64,000 nt of DNA from Pseudomonas sp. SJZ079 (GTDB lineage: Bacteria; Pseudomonadota; Gammaproteobacteria; Pseudomonadales; Pseudomonadaceae), in the NCBI RefSeq assembly GCF_007993865.1, contig NZ_VIUH01000021.1, positions 1 through 64,000 of the forward strand, read 5' to 3'. A program made the translations under genes and the position numbers. The notes beneath the pieces were generated by a model. It was not told the origin of the DNA, made no database searches, and saw only the letters and a program-made list of their open reading frames with translations. Below, in pieces: positions 39,076 to 49,626 of this stretch. Positions within the stretch are counted from its first letter, which is position 1. The number at the start of each line of letters is the position of its first letter.

Positions 39076-40611
39076 ATGACCATCAACTCTGCTAAATCCT
39101 CTTCGCGAGCACGGCCCGAAGATGAGAATCTCGGCGTAACCGCCAATATCGCCTACGGCTTGCAACACGTACTGACCATGTACGGCGGCATCATCGCCGT
39201 GCCGCTGATCGTCGGCCAGGCGGCCGGCCTCTCCCCGGCCGATATCGGCCTGCTGATCGCCGCCTCGTTGTTCGTCGGCGGCCTGGCGACATTGCTGCAG
39301 ACCCTCGGCCTGCCATTCTTCGGTTGTCAGTTACCGCTGGTGCAGGGGGTTTCCTTCGCGGGCGTTTCCACCATGGTCGCCATCGTCAGTAGCGCCGGCG
39401 GCGGCGGGATGCCGGCGGTGCTCGGCGCCGTGATCAGCGCGGCGTTTATCGGCTTTCTGATTACGCCGATATTCTCCAAGATCATCAAATTCTTCCCGCC
39501 GCTGGTGACCGGGATCGTGATCACCACCATCGGCCTGACCCTGATGCCGGTCGCCGCACGCTGGGCGATGGGCGGCAACAGCCGCGCCGAGGATTTCGGC
39601 AGCATGGCCAATATCGGTCTGGCGGCGTTCACCCTGGCGGTGGTCTTGCTGCTGAGCAAACTGGGCAGCGCGGCGATTTCCCGGCTGTCCATTCTGCTGG
39701 CGATGGTGATCGGCACCCTGGTCGCCTTCAGCCTCGGCATGGCCGACTTCTCCAAGGTCGGCGATGGCCCGCTGATGGCCTTCCCCACCCCCTTGCACTT
39801 CGGCATGCCGACCTTCGAAATCGCCGCGATCATCTCGATGCTGATCGTGATCATGGTGACCCTGGTGGAAACCTCCGCGGACATCCTCGCGGTTGGCGAC
39901 ATCATTGGTACCAAGGTGGACTCACGCCGCCTCGGCAATGGCCTGCGCGCCGACATGCTCTCCAGCATGCTCGCGCCAATCTTCGGCTCCTTCACCCAGA
40001 GCGCCTTCGCCCAGAACGTCGGCCTGGTCGCGGTAACCGGGGTGAAGAGCCGCTACGTGGTGGCGACCGGCGGACTGATTCTGGTCACCCTGGGACTGCT
40101 GCCGGTGATGGGCCGCGTCATCGCCGCCGTACCGACCTCGGTACTCGGTGGCGCCGGCATCGTGCTGTTCGGCACGGTCGCGGCCAGTGGCATTCGCAGC
40201 CTGGCCAAGGTCGATTACCGCAACAACATGAACCTGATCATCGTCGCCACCTCCATCGGCTTCGGTATGCTGCCGATTGCCGCGCCGGCGTTCTACGATC
40301 ACTTCCCTAGCTGGTTCGCCACGATCTTCCACTCCGGCATCAGCTCGGCGGCGATCATGGCGATCCTGCTGAACCTGATTTTCAACCACTTCACCCTGGG
40401 CAATTCGGATCAACAGTCGGTGTTCGTCGCCGGCACCGAGCGCACCCTGCGCCATCAGGATATTGCCGCCTTGAGTGATGGCGATCACTTCGTCGATGGC
40501 AAGCTCTTCGATGTGGAAGGCAACGAAATACCGGTGGTTGACGAAGACGCCGCAGCCGTAGCCACCCACGCGCCAACCCTCAGAACGGCGGCGCCGAGCA
40601 GCACCAGCTGA
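39076..40611 (+). CDS. NCS2-family nucleobase:cation symporter (xanthine/uric acid permease type)
   Basis: 511 residues with about 12-14 membrane helices. LQHVLTMYGGIIAVPLIVG is the helix 1 signature, and GCQLPLVQGVSFAGVSTM is typical of the xanthine/urate branch. VETSADILAVGDIIG (helix 8) and SFTQSAFAQNVGLVAVTGVKSRYV (helix 10, the NCS2 signature with the essential Gln/Asn) follow. The C-terminal tail is acidic and cytoplasmic. Start at 39076 because the upstream extension is not hydrophobic. It would import xanthine, urate or similar purines. Confidence 0.92.
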   Translation: MTINSAKSSSRARPEDENLGVTANIAYGLQHVLTMYGGIIAVPLIVGQAAGLSPADIGLLIAASLFVGGLATLLQTLGLPFFGCQLPLVQGVSFAGVSTMVAIVSSAGGGGMPAVLGAVISAAFIGFLITPIFSKIIKFFPPLVTGIVITTIGLTLMPVAARWAMGGNSRAEDFGSMANIGLAAFTLAVVLLLSKLGSAAISRLSILLAMVIGTLVAFSLGMADFSKVGDGPLMAFPTPLHFGMPTFEIAAIISMLIVIMVTLVETSADILAVGDIIGTKVDSRRLGNGLRADMLSSMLAPIFGSFTQSAFAQNVGLVAVTGVKSRYVVATGGLILVTLGLLPVMGRVIAAVPTSVLGGAGIVLFGTVAASGIRSLAKVDYRNNMNLIIVATSIGFGMLPIAAPAFYDHFPSWFATIFHSGISSAAIMAILLNLIFNHFTLGNSDQQSVFVAGTERTLRHQDIAALSDGDHFVDGKLFDVEGNEIPVVDEDAAAVATHAPTLRTAAPSSTS

Positions 40612-40652
40612 TGTCCGGGTGCGGATGCGCGGGCCTCGTCTAGACCCGCTAT

Positions 40653-40686
40653 GAACGGGCACCCCCAGGGGTGCCCGTTCTGCTTT
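40653..40686 (+). terminator. Rho-independent terminator after the purine permease
   Basis: GAACGGGCACCCC / GGGTGCCCGTTC stem with a very short loop, followed by TGCTTT. It is placed 42 bases after the stop codon. The T-run is short but the stem is very stable. Confidence 0.75.
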
Positions 40687-40824
40687 GTGCTGCCCTGCAC
40701 CAGGCCTTCCAGGCACTGTGGCGGCGCCTGCCACCGATACACTGAAACTTCCAGACAAGCGGTACTCAGGCGTCGCCCATCACAGGGTCTAACCCTGACT
40801 AGCCGATTGCTGCGAGGGTCAGCC

Positions 40825-41034
40825 ATGCCCACGAACCATCCCGAACTCACCGACCTGCTGCGTCAAGCGCAGACACTGGACGAACAGCTGCCGACGGCGG
40901 GCGACCCCACTCACTATCGCCAGCCGCTGCCAGCGGTGTTCCAGGCCTTGCAGCTGCACGCCAAGCAGTCGGGCGCCTGGTGCCCGAGACGCGCCGGGGT
41001 TGACGCGCCGCCGCACCACAACAAGAGCCCGTGA
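40825..41034 (+). CDS. Small hypothetical protein
   Basis: 69 residues, beginning MPTNHPELTDLLRQAQTLDE. The first 45 residues are helical and polar and look protein-like. The last 25 are basic, with Pro/Arg bias, and less convincing. GAGGGTC lies about 7 bases before the ATG. I recognise no family. It could be a short regulatory protein or a decayed gene. Confidence 0.35.
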   Translation: MPTNHPELTDLLRQAQTLDEQLPTAGDPTHYRQPLPAVFQALQLHAKQSGAWCPRRAGVDAPPHHNKSP

Positions 41035-41422
41035 CCCGCAAGCGCGGCAAACACCGTGACACTTTCCTGACCACGCGAGGCAGAGTCCTGCGTTGCAACT
41101 GGTCGAACGCCCGCCCCGACTGGCGTCGATACAGCCAGTGCGCTGTCGCAAAATAAAGACTCTTCGCGGATTGGCGTGAAACAAGGTCGTGGTTAGCAGG
41201 CAAGCGCAGCCGCCTGGTAGCCTGGGTTTGCGGCGCAGGTCGTCGAGGTGCCGGCGACACACGTTGCCAAGCGACGCGTAACCCAGCGCGGCGTCGCCAC
41301 TCGTGCCCGCACCGCGGGATTACCTCGCGCCCCATCCGGCAGCTTCGGCGGACCACCGCGCACGCGTCTCACCCAGCCGGGGCACCTGATGGATATTTCT
41401 GCTACATCACACCAGCGGGCCA
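41035..41422. other. Gene-free interval
   Basis: 388 bases between the small hypothetical gene and the 3' end of the second GST gene. It contains a fragment (GTAGCCTGGGT near 41217) that is the reverse complement of the tail of dispersed repeats B and C. Otherwise I see nothing in it. Confidence 0.4.
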
Positions 41423-42031
41423 CTAGCCCAGCAGGCCCTCGGCATTCAGCGCGGCCTGCACCGCCGGACGCTCGCCGACCCGTTGCATGAACGCTTGCAG
41501 CTCGCTACAGCCGCTCAAGTCGAGCTTCAGATACGGCGCCCAACTGGCGATCACGAACAAATAGGCGTCCGCGGCGGTGAAGACCTCGCCGGTCAGGTAC
41601 GACTTGCCGCGCAGCTGCTGCGAGACCCAGGTGAACTTCTTCTGCACGGCAGTGGAAAACTGCGCCTTGGCCTCGGCCTCCAGCGCCGGGTTGAACAAGG
41701 CGCCGGCGGTCTTGTGCAGTTCAGAGGTGATGTAGTTCTGCCACTCCATCACCCGGTAACGCGTCATGTCGCCGGCCTCTGGCATGAGATCCGCGCGACC
41801 CGCCAGGTCGCAGAGGTATTGGCAGATGACGGGGCCCTCGGTCAGCCGCGTGCCGTCGTCCAGTTCCAGCACGGGCACCGCGCCCTTGGGATTGATTCGA
41901 TAGAAGTCGATGGTCTGCTCGGTCTCATGCTTGCTGAGGTCGACGCGTTCGAGGGTGAACGGCAATCCCGTCTCGTGCAGCACGATATGCACGGCGAGCG
42001 AGCAGGCTCCTGGGGCGTAATAGAGTTTCAT
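41423..42031 (-). CDS. gstA: Glutathione S-transferase, beta class (copy 2)
   Basis: 202 residues, nearly identical to the GST at 27477-28085. Differences are scattered, for example EQTIDFYRINPKG against EQATDFYQINPKG and KAQFSTAVQKKFTWVSQQ in the C-terminal domain. Cys10, the G-site and the last 40 residues are the same. The preceding ~80 bases are also conserved between the copies, so promoter elements were duplicated too. Confidence 0.93.
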   Translation of the reverse strand: MKLYYAPGACSLAVHIVLHETGLPFTLERVDLSKHETEQTIDFYRINPKGAVPVLELDDGTRLTEGPVICQYLCDLAGRADLMPEAGDMTRYRVMEWQNYITSELHKTAGALFNPALEAEAKAQFSTAVQKKFTWVSQQLRGKSYLTGEVFTAADAYLFVIASWAPYLKLDLSGCSELQAFMQRVGERPAVQAALNAEGLLG

Positions 42032-42350
42032 GGTGAGGGCTCCGCATCATGGGCTGATGGGCGCGGGGGCGGTCGGCATGAGGATCGCGAAGGCCTGCGC
42101 CTGCTGCGGCCGACTCAGGGGAGGCGACAGCAGCGTGCGCCCCTGATACCGGCCCGGTCGCAGGCAACTCGCTCACAGGAAGACACGACTAAGAGCGGCG
42201 AGCGCTCGACGACCTACTACAGACAAGCATAGAGCGCTTTACGCGGTGCACCGGGCCGCTGGAGCAGCGGTAGGCCGGCGACTGACGAAATGCAGGCGGG
42301 TGAGCGCGGCAGGAGCGAGCAGCGCCCCCGCCTACGCGGAAAACTGGCGA
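42032..42350. other. Upstream region of GST copy 2
   Basis: 319 bases. The first ~85 match the upstream region of GST copy 1. The remainder up to the gbcB stop shows no gene and no clear terminator for gbcB. Confidence 0.4.
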
Positions 42351-43451
42351 TCAGTAGTCGATGACCACGTCGCCCTTGGGCACACTGCAGCAGGAGAGGA
42401 TAAAGCCTTCGGCGACGTCCTCGTCGGTGATCCCGCCGTTGTGGTCCATGTCCACCTCACCGGAGGTTTTCATCACCTTGCAGGTGCCGCAGATGCCCAT
42501 GCCGCAGGCCTTGGGAATGTGCAGACCGAGCTTGGCGGCGGCCGCATGCACGGTCTCGCCCGGATCGATGCGAATGCTCTTGCCGGTGGCGATGAACTCC
42601 ACCTGATGCTGGTCGGCCAGCGGCACCGGATCGGCGTCAGCGGCTTCGGCGGCCAATTCCTTGGCCTCCTCGCGGATATCCGCCGGCGTCGCGCCGAAGG
42701 ACTCCTCGTGATAACGCGACATGTCGAAGCCATTGGCTTCGAGCAGGCGCTTGACCGCATTCATGTAGGGCGTGGGCCCGCAGCAGAAGATCTCCCGCTC
42801 CATAAAGTCCGGCGCCATCATGTGCATCATGGCCTGGTTGAGATAACCCCGGTAACCGGCCCAGGCCTCGCCCAAGCCGTGCTTCTCGCAGATGATGTGC
42901 AGGCTGAAGTTGTTGATCCGCGCCGCCATGTTTTCCAGCTCGCGGTGGTAGATCACGTCCTTCGGCGAACGTGCGCTGTGCACGAAGATCATGTCGACGT
43001 TGGCATTGGTGTCGTAGAACCAACGGGCCATGGACATCACCGGGGTAATGCCCACGCCGCCGCTGAGGTAGAGCACCTTGTCCGCCGGAAAGTCGATGGC
43101 GTTGAACAGCCCGACCGGGCCGTGCACCGGCACCTCGTCGCCTTCCTTGAGATTTTCGTGCAACCAGTTGGAGACCTTGCCGCCCGGCACCCGCTTGATC
43201 GTCACCGAGAAGCTGTAGGGCACCGCGGGCGAGCTAGAGATGGTGTAGGAGCGCATGACCGGCTGGCCGTCGATCTCCAATTCCAGGGTGACGAACTGCC
43301 CCGGTTTGAAGAAGTACAGCACCGGTTGCTCGGCCATGAAACAGAAGGTACGCACATCCCAGGTTTCCTGGATGACCTTGACGCAGCGCACCAAGTGGCG
43401 GCCATTGCTCCAGGTCTGCGTGGTGATGGGATTGAGGAATTCGTTCGACAT
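42351..43451 (-). CDS. gbcB: Glycine betaine demethylase, reductase subunit
   Basis: 366 residues. The FAD domain contains RSYTISSSP, the NAD domain contains GGVGITPVMSMARW and FCCGPTPYMNAV, and the C-terminal plant-type [2Fe-2S] domain contains the cysteines of CGMGICGTCKV and the final SCCSVP. It passes electrons from NAD(P)H to the Rieske oxygenase GbcA, which demethylates glycine betaine to dimethylglycine and formaldehyde. It is divergent from gbcA across a 366-base control region. The start at 43451 (MSNEFLNP) fits the family. Confidence 0.95.
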   Translation of the reverse strand: MSNEFLNPITTQTWSNGRHLVRCVKVIQETWDVRTFCFMAEQPVLYFFKPGQFVTLELEIDGQPVMRSYTISSSPAVPYSFSVTIKRVPGGKVSNWLHENLKEGDEVPVHGPVGLFNAIDFPADKVLYLSGGVGITPVMSMARWFYDTNANVDMIFVHSARSPKDVIYHRELENMAARINNFSLHIICEKHGLGEAWAGYRGYLNQAMMHMMAPDFMEREIFCCGPTPYMNAVKRLLEANGFDMSRYHEESFGATPADIREEAKELAAEAADADPVPLADQHQVEFIATGKSIRIDPGETVHAAAAKLGLHIPKACGMGICGTCKVMKTSGEVDMDHNGGITDEDVAEGFILSCCSVPKGDVVIDY

Positions 43452-43817
43452 GGTCGGGGCTCTCATGCGCGGCGGCCAAGTGCCGGCCTAGTGCTGCGAA
43501 TTTTGCGCAACGGCAAATACAACCACTTACCTGCCAGCGACATCCACATACTTATCGCGACCTGCCACAGACCCCGCGACTTACCGCGTCGGGAACGGAT
43601 TCAGGCATGTCGCCCATAGATAAGATTAGCAGCGCGCTCGCCGCCACACTCTCCATCAGCCGAAACAGAATTACCAACGCGCCCGACCATCGCTTCAATG
43701 TAGCAATCGCCAGTCGGCAGGCGACATACGAGCGGTCAGTCAAACCGCCTTGCGTAGCAACCGAAACAGCCACTTTTTGCGGCGTTCGCACCGCGAGCCG
43801 CCATTGAGGAGTTACCG
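43452..43817. promoter_or_regulatory. gbcA-gbcB divergent control region
   Basis: 366 bases without a gene. In P. aeruginosa GbdR activates both genes from sites between or upstream of them, so the site is expected here, but I cannot identify it with certainty by eye. Confidence 0.5.
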
Positions 43818-45110
43818 ATGGACGTCACTTCCACCCTGAGCCTGGGCGATCCACTAGAGCCCGCACGCAAGGCCACCGCCGAGATGCTGCAGACCCGCGA
43901 GCGCACTTTCTCGCTGCCACAGCCGTTCTATAACGACGAACGCCTGTTCCAGATCGACATGCAGGAAATCTTCCACAAGGAATGGTTGATCGCCGGCATG
44001 ACCTGCGAGATCCCGACCAAGGGCAACTATTTGACCCTGCAGATCGGCGACAACCCGATCATCATCATCCGCGGCGCCGAGGGCGTGGTGCATGCCTTCC
44101 ACAACGTCTGCCGCCACCGCGGTTCGCGCCTGTGCACCAGCGACAAGGGTAAAGTGGCCAAGCTGGTCTGCCACTACCACCAGTGGACCTATGAACTGGA
44201 CGGCCGCCTGCTGTTCGCCGGCACCGAGATGGGCGCCGACTTCGACATGAAGGAATACGGCCTCAAGCCGGTGCACTGCAAGACCGCCGGCGGCTTCGTC
44301 TTCATCAGCCTGGCGGAGAACCCGCCGGCGATCGACGAGTTCCTCGCCACCCTGGCTCACTACATGGAGCCCTACGACATGGAGAACACCAAGGTGGCGG
44401 TGCAGAGCACCATGCGCGAGCAGGCCAACTGGAAGCTGGTGCTGGAGAACAACCGCGAGTGCTACCACTGCAACGGTGCCCACCCGGAACTGCTGAAGAG
44501 CCTGCTGGAGTGGGACGACGTCACCGACCCGCGCGCCGACCAGGCGTTCAAGGACCACGTCGCCGAATCCGCTGCCAAGTGGGAAGCCGAGAAGATCCCC
44601 TACGCCCACGCCAGCTTCGGCCTGCGTAACCGCATCGTGCGCATGCCACTGCTCAAGGGCACCGAATCCATGACCATGGACGGCAAGCCGGGCAGCAAGA
44701 AACTCATGGGCCGGATCAAGAACCCGGAACTCGGCTCGATGCGCATCCTGCACCTGCCGCATTCATGGAACCACTGCATGGGCGATCACCTGATCAACTT
44801 CACCGTGTGGCCGATCAGCGCCCAGGAAACCATCGTCGTTACCAAGTGGCTGGTGCACAAGGATGCGGTCGAAGGCGTCGACTACGACGTTGAGCGCCTG
44901 CGCCAGGTGTGGGATGCGACCAACGACCAGGACCGTCGCCTGGGCGAAGAGAACCAGCGCGGCATCAACTCCACCGCCTATCAGCCGGGCCCCTACTCGA
45001 AGACCTACGAGTTCGGCGTGGTCAACTTTATCGACTGGTACAGCGCCAGCATGCTGAAGCACCTCGGCGCGGCGCCGGCGCCCTACCTGCGCGAAGTCGC
45101 GGTGGATTAA
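43818..45110 (+). CDS. gbcA: Glycine betaine demethylase, Rieske oxygenase subunit
   Basis: 430 residues. The Rieske [2Fe-2S] ligands are in NVCRHRGSRLC and LVCHYHQWTYE (Cys-X-His, Cys-X2-His). The catalytic non-heme iron histidines are in ENNRECYHCNGAHPELL, and the C-terminal ring-hydroxylase fold continues to the end. It oxidatively removes the first methyl group of glycine betaine, with GbcB as reductase. A GAGGAG site precedes the ATG. Confidence 0.96.
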   Translation: MDVTSTLSLGDPLEPARKATAEMLQTRERTFSLPQPFYNDERLFQIDMQEIFHKEWLIAGMTCEIPTKGNYLTLQIGDNPIIIIRGAEGVVHAFHNVCRHRGSRLCTSDKGKVAKLVCHYHQWTYELDGRLLFAGTEMGADFDMKEYGLKPVHCKTAGGFVFISLAENPPAIDEFLATLAHYMEPYDMENTKVAVQSTMREQANWKLVLENNRECYHCNGAHPELLKSLLEWDDVTDPRADQAFKDHVAESAAKWEAEKIPYAHASFGLRNRIVRMPLLKGTESMTMDGKPGSKKLMGRIKNPELGSMRILHLPHSWNHCMGDHLINFTVWPISAQETIVVTKWLVHKDAVEGVDYDVERLRQVWDATNDQDRRLGEENQRGINSTAYQPGPYSKTYEFGVVNFIDWYSASMLKHLGAAPAPYLREVAVD

Positions 45111-45743
45111 TCCAGGCGGCCAGGCGAGGCCTTCCCGCGCCTCGCCCCGCTGACCGTTTATGACCTGTGCCCGCTTAATCAGGCACAGGCCAACCTCATC
45201 ACACTATGCCCTCTGGGCACACTCGCCTCTTTCCAGGTCAACGGCCCTGGCAAGGGGCATTTTTTTGCCTGTCGACCAAGGGTTAAGCCGAACCACAGCG
45301 CTGGCAAGCTGGACCATTGGCCCGCGGGGTAACCCAGCGGCCTTGTAGCCCGGATGCAATCCGGGGAACGGATGTGCAGCTGCAGGCGCTTCCCGGCTTG
45401 CATCCGAGCTACGGGAGGACAGCCACCGGTTATCGGGTCCACGCCAGCGCCTGGACGCCCTCGCGATGGACATGCCCTTCACCAACCTCACCCTGCACCC
45501 GCGCACTCGGCAGGGCTGGCGGGCTCGAATCGCAGCAAAGCGACCTGCAACCCGGCAGCCCGCCTGGCGGGTTTCCGGTGGCTTACCCATTCGCGACCTC
45601 GGCTTGACGCTTTCGGCAATACCCCAGTCGCTTTTGCACGATAGCGGCAACCCCCTCGGGGATATGCTGCCCCCAATAGCGCCGGCAGCGGGTTCGGCGC
45701 GTATAGCTTCCGACTCGTAGTCGTATACAAAGGGGACAGCCTG
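45111..45743. other. Gene-free interval with an inverted repeat element
   Basis: 633 bases between gbcA and the M19-like gene. It contains the imperfect palindrome 45345-45412 and, just before the M19-like gene, GTATACAAAG near 45723. The remaining open frames have no ribosome sites. Confidence 0.5.
45345..45412. repeat. Extragenic palindromic repeat (GTAGCCCGGATGCAATCCGGG type)
   Basis: GTAGCCCGGATGCAATCCGG at the left is answered by CCGGCTTGCATCCGAGCTAC at the right, about 22 bases apart. This is a common intergenic element type in pseudomonads. Confidence 0.75.
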
Positions 45744-46721
<978 letters not shown>

Positions 46722-46746
46722 ACCCCTACACATGGCACGAACGAAT

Positions 46747-46822
46747 GTGGGAGGGGCTTTAGCCGCGACTTGCCCCGAAGGGGCAGCGCTCTTGAGAGCA
46801 GCGCGGCTAAAGCCCCTCCCAC
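46747..46822. repeat. REPIN (paired REP elements)
   Basis: 21-base arms starting GTGGGAGGGGCTTTAGCCGC and ending GCGGCTAAAGCCCCTCCCAC, separated by 34 bases with internal small inverted repeats. It lies between the M19-like gene and the next gene, and is a typical Pseudomonas REP doublet. Confidence 0.9.
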
Positions 46823-46852
46823 GAATCAAACAAGATTCTGGAGTCTGAATAT

Positions 46853-47383
46853 ATGGCCACCCACGCCCCTGAAATGCCCATCGAAGTCGACAGCGAAACC
46901 GGCGTCTGGACCACCGACGCCCTGCCGATGCTCTACGTACCGCGGCATTTCTTCGTCAACAACCATATCGGCATCGAGGAAGTGCTGGGCGCCGACGCCT
47001 ATGCCGAAATCCTCTACAAGGCCGGCTACAAGTCCGCCTGGCACTGGTGCGAGAAAGAAGCCGAGTGCCACGGCCTTAGCGGCGTAGCGGTGTTCGAGCA
47101 CTACATGAAGCGCCTGTCGCAGCGCGGCTGGGGCCTGTTCAAGATCCAGTCGATCGACCTCGACAAAGGCACCTGCGAGGTGCGCCTGGATCACTCCGCC
47201 TTCGTCTACGTCTACGGCCAGTGCGGGCGCATGGTCGACTACATGTTCACCGGCTGGTTCGCCGGCGCCATGGACCAGATTCTGCAGGCCCAGGGCAGCA
47301 GCATCCGCACCCGTGCCGAACAGGTCTACGGCGCTTCGCAAGAAGGCCACGACCACGGTCTTTTCGTCGTCAAGCCGCTCTAA
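46853..47383 (+). CDS. Conserved DUF5943-type protein upstream of dgcA
   Basis: 176 residues, soluble. The segment CEKEAECHGLSGVAVFEHYMKRLSQRGWG and the later GQCGRMVDYMFTGWFAGAMDQIL resemble V4R-like small-molecule or cluster-binding domains, with conserved Cys and His (WHWCEKEAECH, GQCG). I recall orthologues at the same place in Pseudomonas dgc operons. The function is unknown. It lies 15 bases before dgcA, so it is very likely co-translated with it. Confidence 0.85.
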   Translation: MATHAPEMPIEVDSETGVWTTDALPMLYVPRHFFVNNHIGIEEVLGADAYAEILYKAGYKSAWHWCEKEAECHGLSGVAVFEHYMKRLSQRGWGLFKIQSIDLDKGTCEVRLDHSAFVYVYGQCGRMVDYMFTGWFAGAMDQILQAQGSSIRTRAEQVYGASQEGHDHGLFVVKPL

Positions 47384-47398
47384 GTCGAGGAACGCATC

Positions 47399-49459
47399 AT
47401 GGCCTTCGAAGCAATGTTCCAGCCGATCCAGATCGGCAAACTGACCATCCGTAACCGTATCGTGTCCACCGCCCACGCCGAGGTCATGGCCACCGATGGC
47501 GGCATGACCACCGAGCGTTACGTCAAGTACTACGAAGAGAAGGCCAAGGGCGGCGTCGGCCTGGCCATCTGCGGCGGCTCCTCGGTGGTCTCCATCGACA
47601 GCCCACATGGCTGGTGGAGCTCGGTGAACCTGTCCACCGACCGCATCATCCCGCACTTCCAGAACCTCGCCGACGCCATGCACAAGCATGGCGCCAAGAT
47701 CATGATCCAGATTACCCACATGGGCCGTCGCTCGCGCTGGGATGGTTTCGACTGGCCGACCCTGATGTCGCCGTCCGGCATCCGTGAACCGGTACACCGC
47801 GCGACCTGCAAGACCATCGAACCGGAAGAGATGTGGCGCATCATCGGTGACTTCGCCAAGGCGGCGGCCCGGGCCAAGGCCGGCGGCCTGGACGGCGTCG
47901 AACTGTCGGCCGTGCACCAGCACATGATCGACCAGTTCTGGAGCCCGCGGGTCAACAAGCGCACCGACGAATGGGGCGGCACCTTCGAGGGCCGCATGAA
48001 GTTCGGCCTGGAAGTGCTCAAGGCCGTGCGCAAGGAAGTCGGCGACGACTTCTGCGTGGGCCTGCGTATCTCCGGCGACGAGTTCCACCCGGACGGCTTG
48101 TCCCACGAGGACATGAAGCAGATCGCCAAGTATTACGACGACACCGGCTTGCTCGATTTTATCGGCGTGGTCGGCTCCGGCGCCGATACCCACAACACCC
48201 TGGCCAACGTCATCCCCAACATGAGCTTCCCGCCCGAGCCGTTCCTGCACCTGGCGGCCGGCATCAAGGAAGTGGTCAAGGTACCGGTGCTGCACGCGCA
48301 GAACATCAAGGACCCGAACCAGGCCACCCGCATCCTCGAGGGCGGTTACGTCGACATGGTCGGCATGACCCGCGCGTTCATCGCCGACCCGCACCTGATC
48401 GCCAAGGTCAAGATGGGCCAGGTCGACCAGATCAAGCAGTGCGTCGGTGCCAACTACTGCATCGACCGCCAGTACCAGGGCCTGGACGTACTGTGCATCC
48501 AGAACGCCGCGACCTCGCGTGAATACATGGGGTTGCCGCACATCATCGAGAAGACCACCGGCGTCAAGCGCAAGGTGGTAGTGGTCGGTGGTGGTCCAGC
48601 CGGCATGGAAGCGGCGCGCGTCGCGGCCGAACGTGGCCACGACGTCACCCTGTTCGAGAAGAAGGATCAGCTTGGCGGGCAGATCACCACCGCCTCCAAG
48701 GCGCCGCAACGTGACCAGATCGCCGGCATCACCCGCTGGTACCAGCTGGAACTGGCGCGCCTGAAAATCGACCTGCGCCTGGGCACCGGTGCCGATCACG
48801 CGAGCATCATGGACCTGCGTCCGGATGTGGTGGTGCTGGCCAACGGCGGTCATCCGTTCCTCGAGCAGAACGAGCACTGGGGCGCGGCCGAAGGCCTGGT
48901 GGTGAGCAGCTGGGACGTCCTCGACGGCAAGGTCGCACCGGGCAAGAACGTGCTGGTATACGACACCATCTGTGAATTCACCGGCATGTCGGTCGCAGAC
49001 TTCATCGCCGACAAGGGCAGTCAGGTCGAGATCGTCACCGACGACATCAAGCCGGGTGTAGGCATGGGCGGCACCTCGTTCCCGACGGCCTACCGCAGCA
49101 TGTACCCGAAGGGCGTGATCATGACCAGCGACATGATGCTGGAAAAGGTCTACCGCGAGGGCGACAAGCTGGTGGCGGTGCTGGAGAACGAATACACCGG
49201 CGCCCAGGAAGAGCGCGTGGTCGACCAGGTGGTGGTGGAGAACGGCGTACGTCCGGACGAAACGCTGTACTACGCACTCAAGGAAGGTTCGCGCAACAAG
49301 GGCCAGATCGACGTCGAAGCGCTGTTCGCGATCAAGCCGCAGCCTTGCCTGTCCGAGCCCGGCGACGGCTATCTGCTGTTCCGCATCGGCGACTGCGTGG
49401 CTCAGCGCAACACCCATGCGGCGATCTATGACGCGCTGCGTCTGTGCAAGGATTTCTAA
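47399..49459 (+). CDS. dgcA: Dimethylglycine demethylase subunit (old-yellow-enzyme/trimethylamine-dehydrogenase type)
   Basis: 686 residues. The N-terminal FMN TIM-barrel (1 to about 370) contains HAEVMATDGGMT and VELSAVHQHMIDQFWSPRVN. An ADP-binding motif VVVVGGGPAGMEAARVAAERG occurs near 393, and a C-terminal NAD/FAD-like domain completes it. With DgcB and the ETF it converts dimethylglycine to sarcosine. The [4Fe-4S] motif reads C348-VG-A351-NY-C354 then C366, so the second of the four cysteines of trimethylamine dehydrogenase is Ala. Confidence 0.95.
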   Translation: MAFEAMFQPIQIGKLTIRNRIVSTAHAEVMATDGGMTTERYVKYYEEKAKGGVGLAICGGSSVVSIDSPHGWWSSVNLSTDRIIPHFQNLADAMHKHGAKIMIQITHMGRRSRWDGFDWPTLMSPSGIREPVHRATCKTIEPEEMWRIIGDFAKAAARAKAGGLDGVELSAVHQHMIDQFWSPRVNKRTDEWGGTFEGRMKFGLEVLKAVRKEVGDDFCVGLRISGDEFHPDGLSHEDMKQIAKYYDDTGLLDFIGVVGSGADTHNTLANVIPNMSFPPEPFLHLAAGIKEVVKVPVLHAQNIKDPNQATRILEGGYVDMVGMTRAFIADPHLIAKVKMGQVDQIKQCVGANYCIDRQYQGLDVLCIQNAATSREYMGLPHIIEKTTGVKRKVVVVGGGPAGMEAARVAAERGHDVTLFEKKDQLGGQITTASKAPQRDQIAGITRWYQLELARLKIDLRLGTGADHASIMDLRPDVVVLANGGHPFLEQNEHWGAAEGLVVSSWDVLDGKVAPGKNVLVYDTICEFTGMSVADFIADKGSQVEIVTDDIKPGVGMGGTSFPTAYRSMYPKGVIMTSDMMLEKVYREGDKLVAVLENEYTGAQEERVVDQVVVENGVRPDETLYYALKEGSRNKGQIDVEALFAIKPQPCLSEPGDGYLLFRIGDCVAQRNTHAAIYDALRLCKDF

Positions 49460-49477
49460 CGGCTTGTGGCTAACACT

Positions 49478-49562
49478 GTGGGAGCGGGCTTGCCCGCGAA
49501 AGGGGCGAGACGGAGCGACTGAGTAACCGAGTCGCCTGCTTCGCGGGCACGCCCGCTCCCAC
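49478..49562. repeat. REPIN (paired REP elements)
   Basis: The left arm starts GTGGGAGCGGGCTTGCCCGC and the right arm ends GGGCACGCCCGCTCCCAC. A central small palindrome (GCGACTGAGTAACCGAGTCGC) lies between them. It is located between dgcA and dgcB and may affect their mRNA ratio. Confidence 0.9.
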
Positions 49563-49626
49563 GGCAATCGGCAAGGCATCCAGGTATTTCCGCCTGCAAG
49601 ACCCGAGTGTCTTTGGGAGCTCCACA

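Noticed and set aside
49478..49562. CRISPR-like or terminator palindrome
   Set aside because: Two REP arms in inverted orientation without spacers or T-runs; it fits a REPIN. No CRISPR array was seen anywhere in the window.
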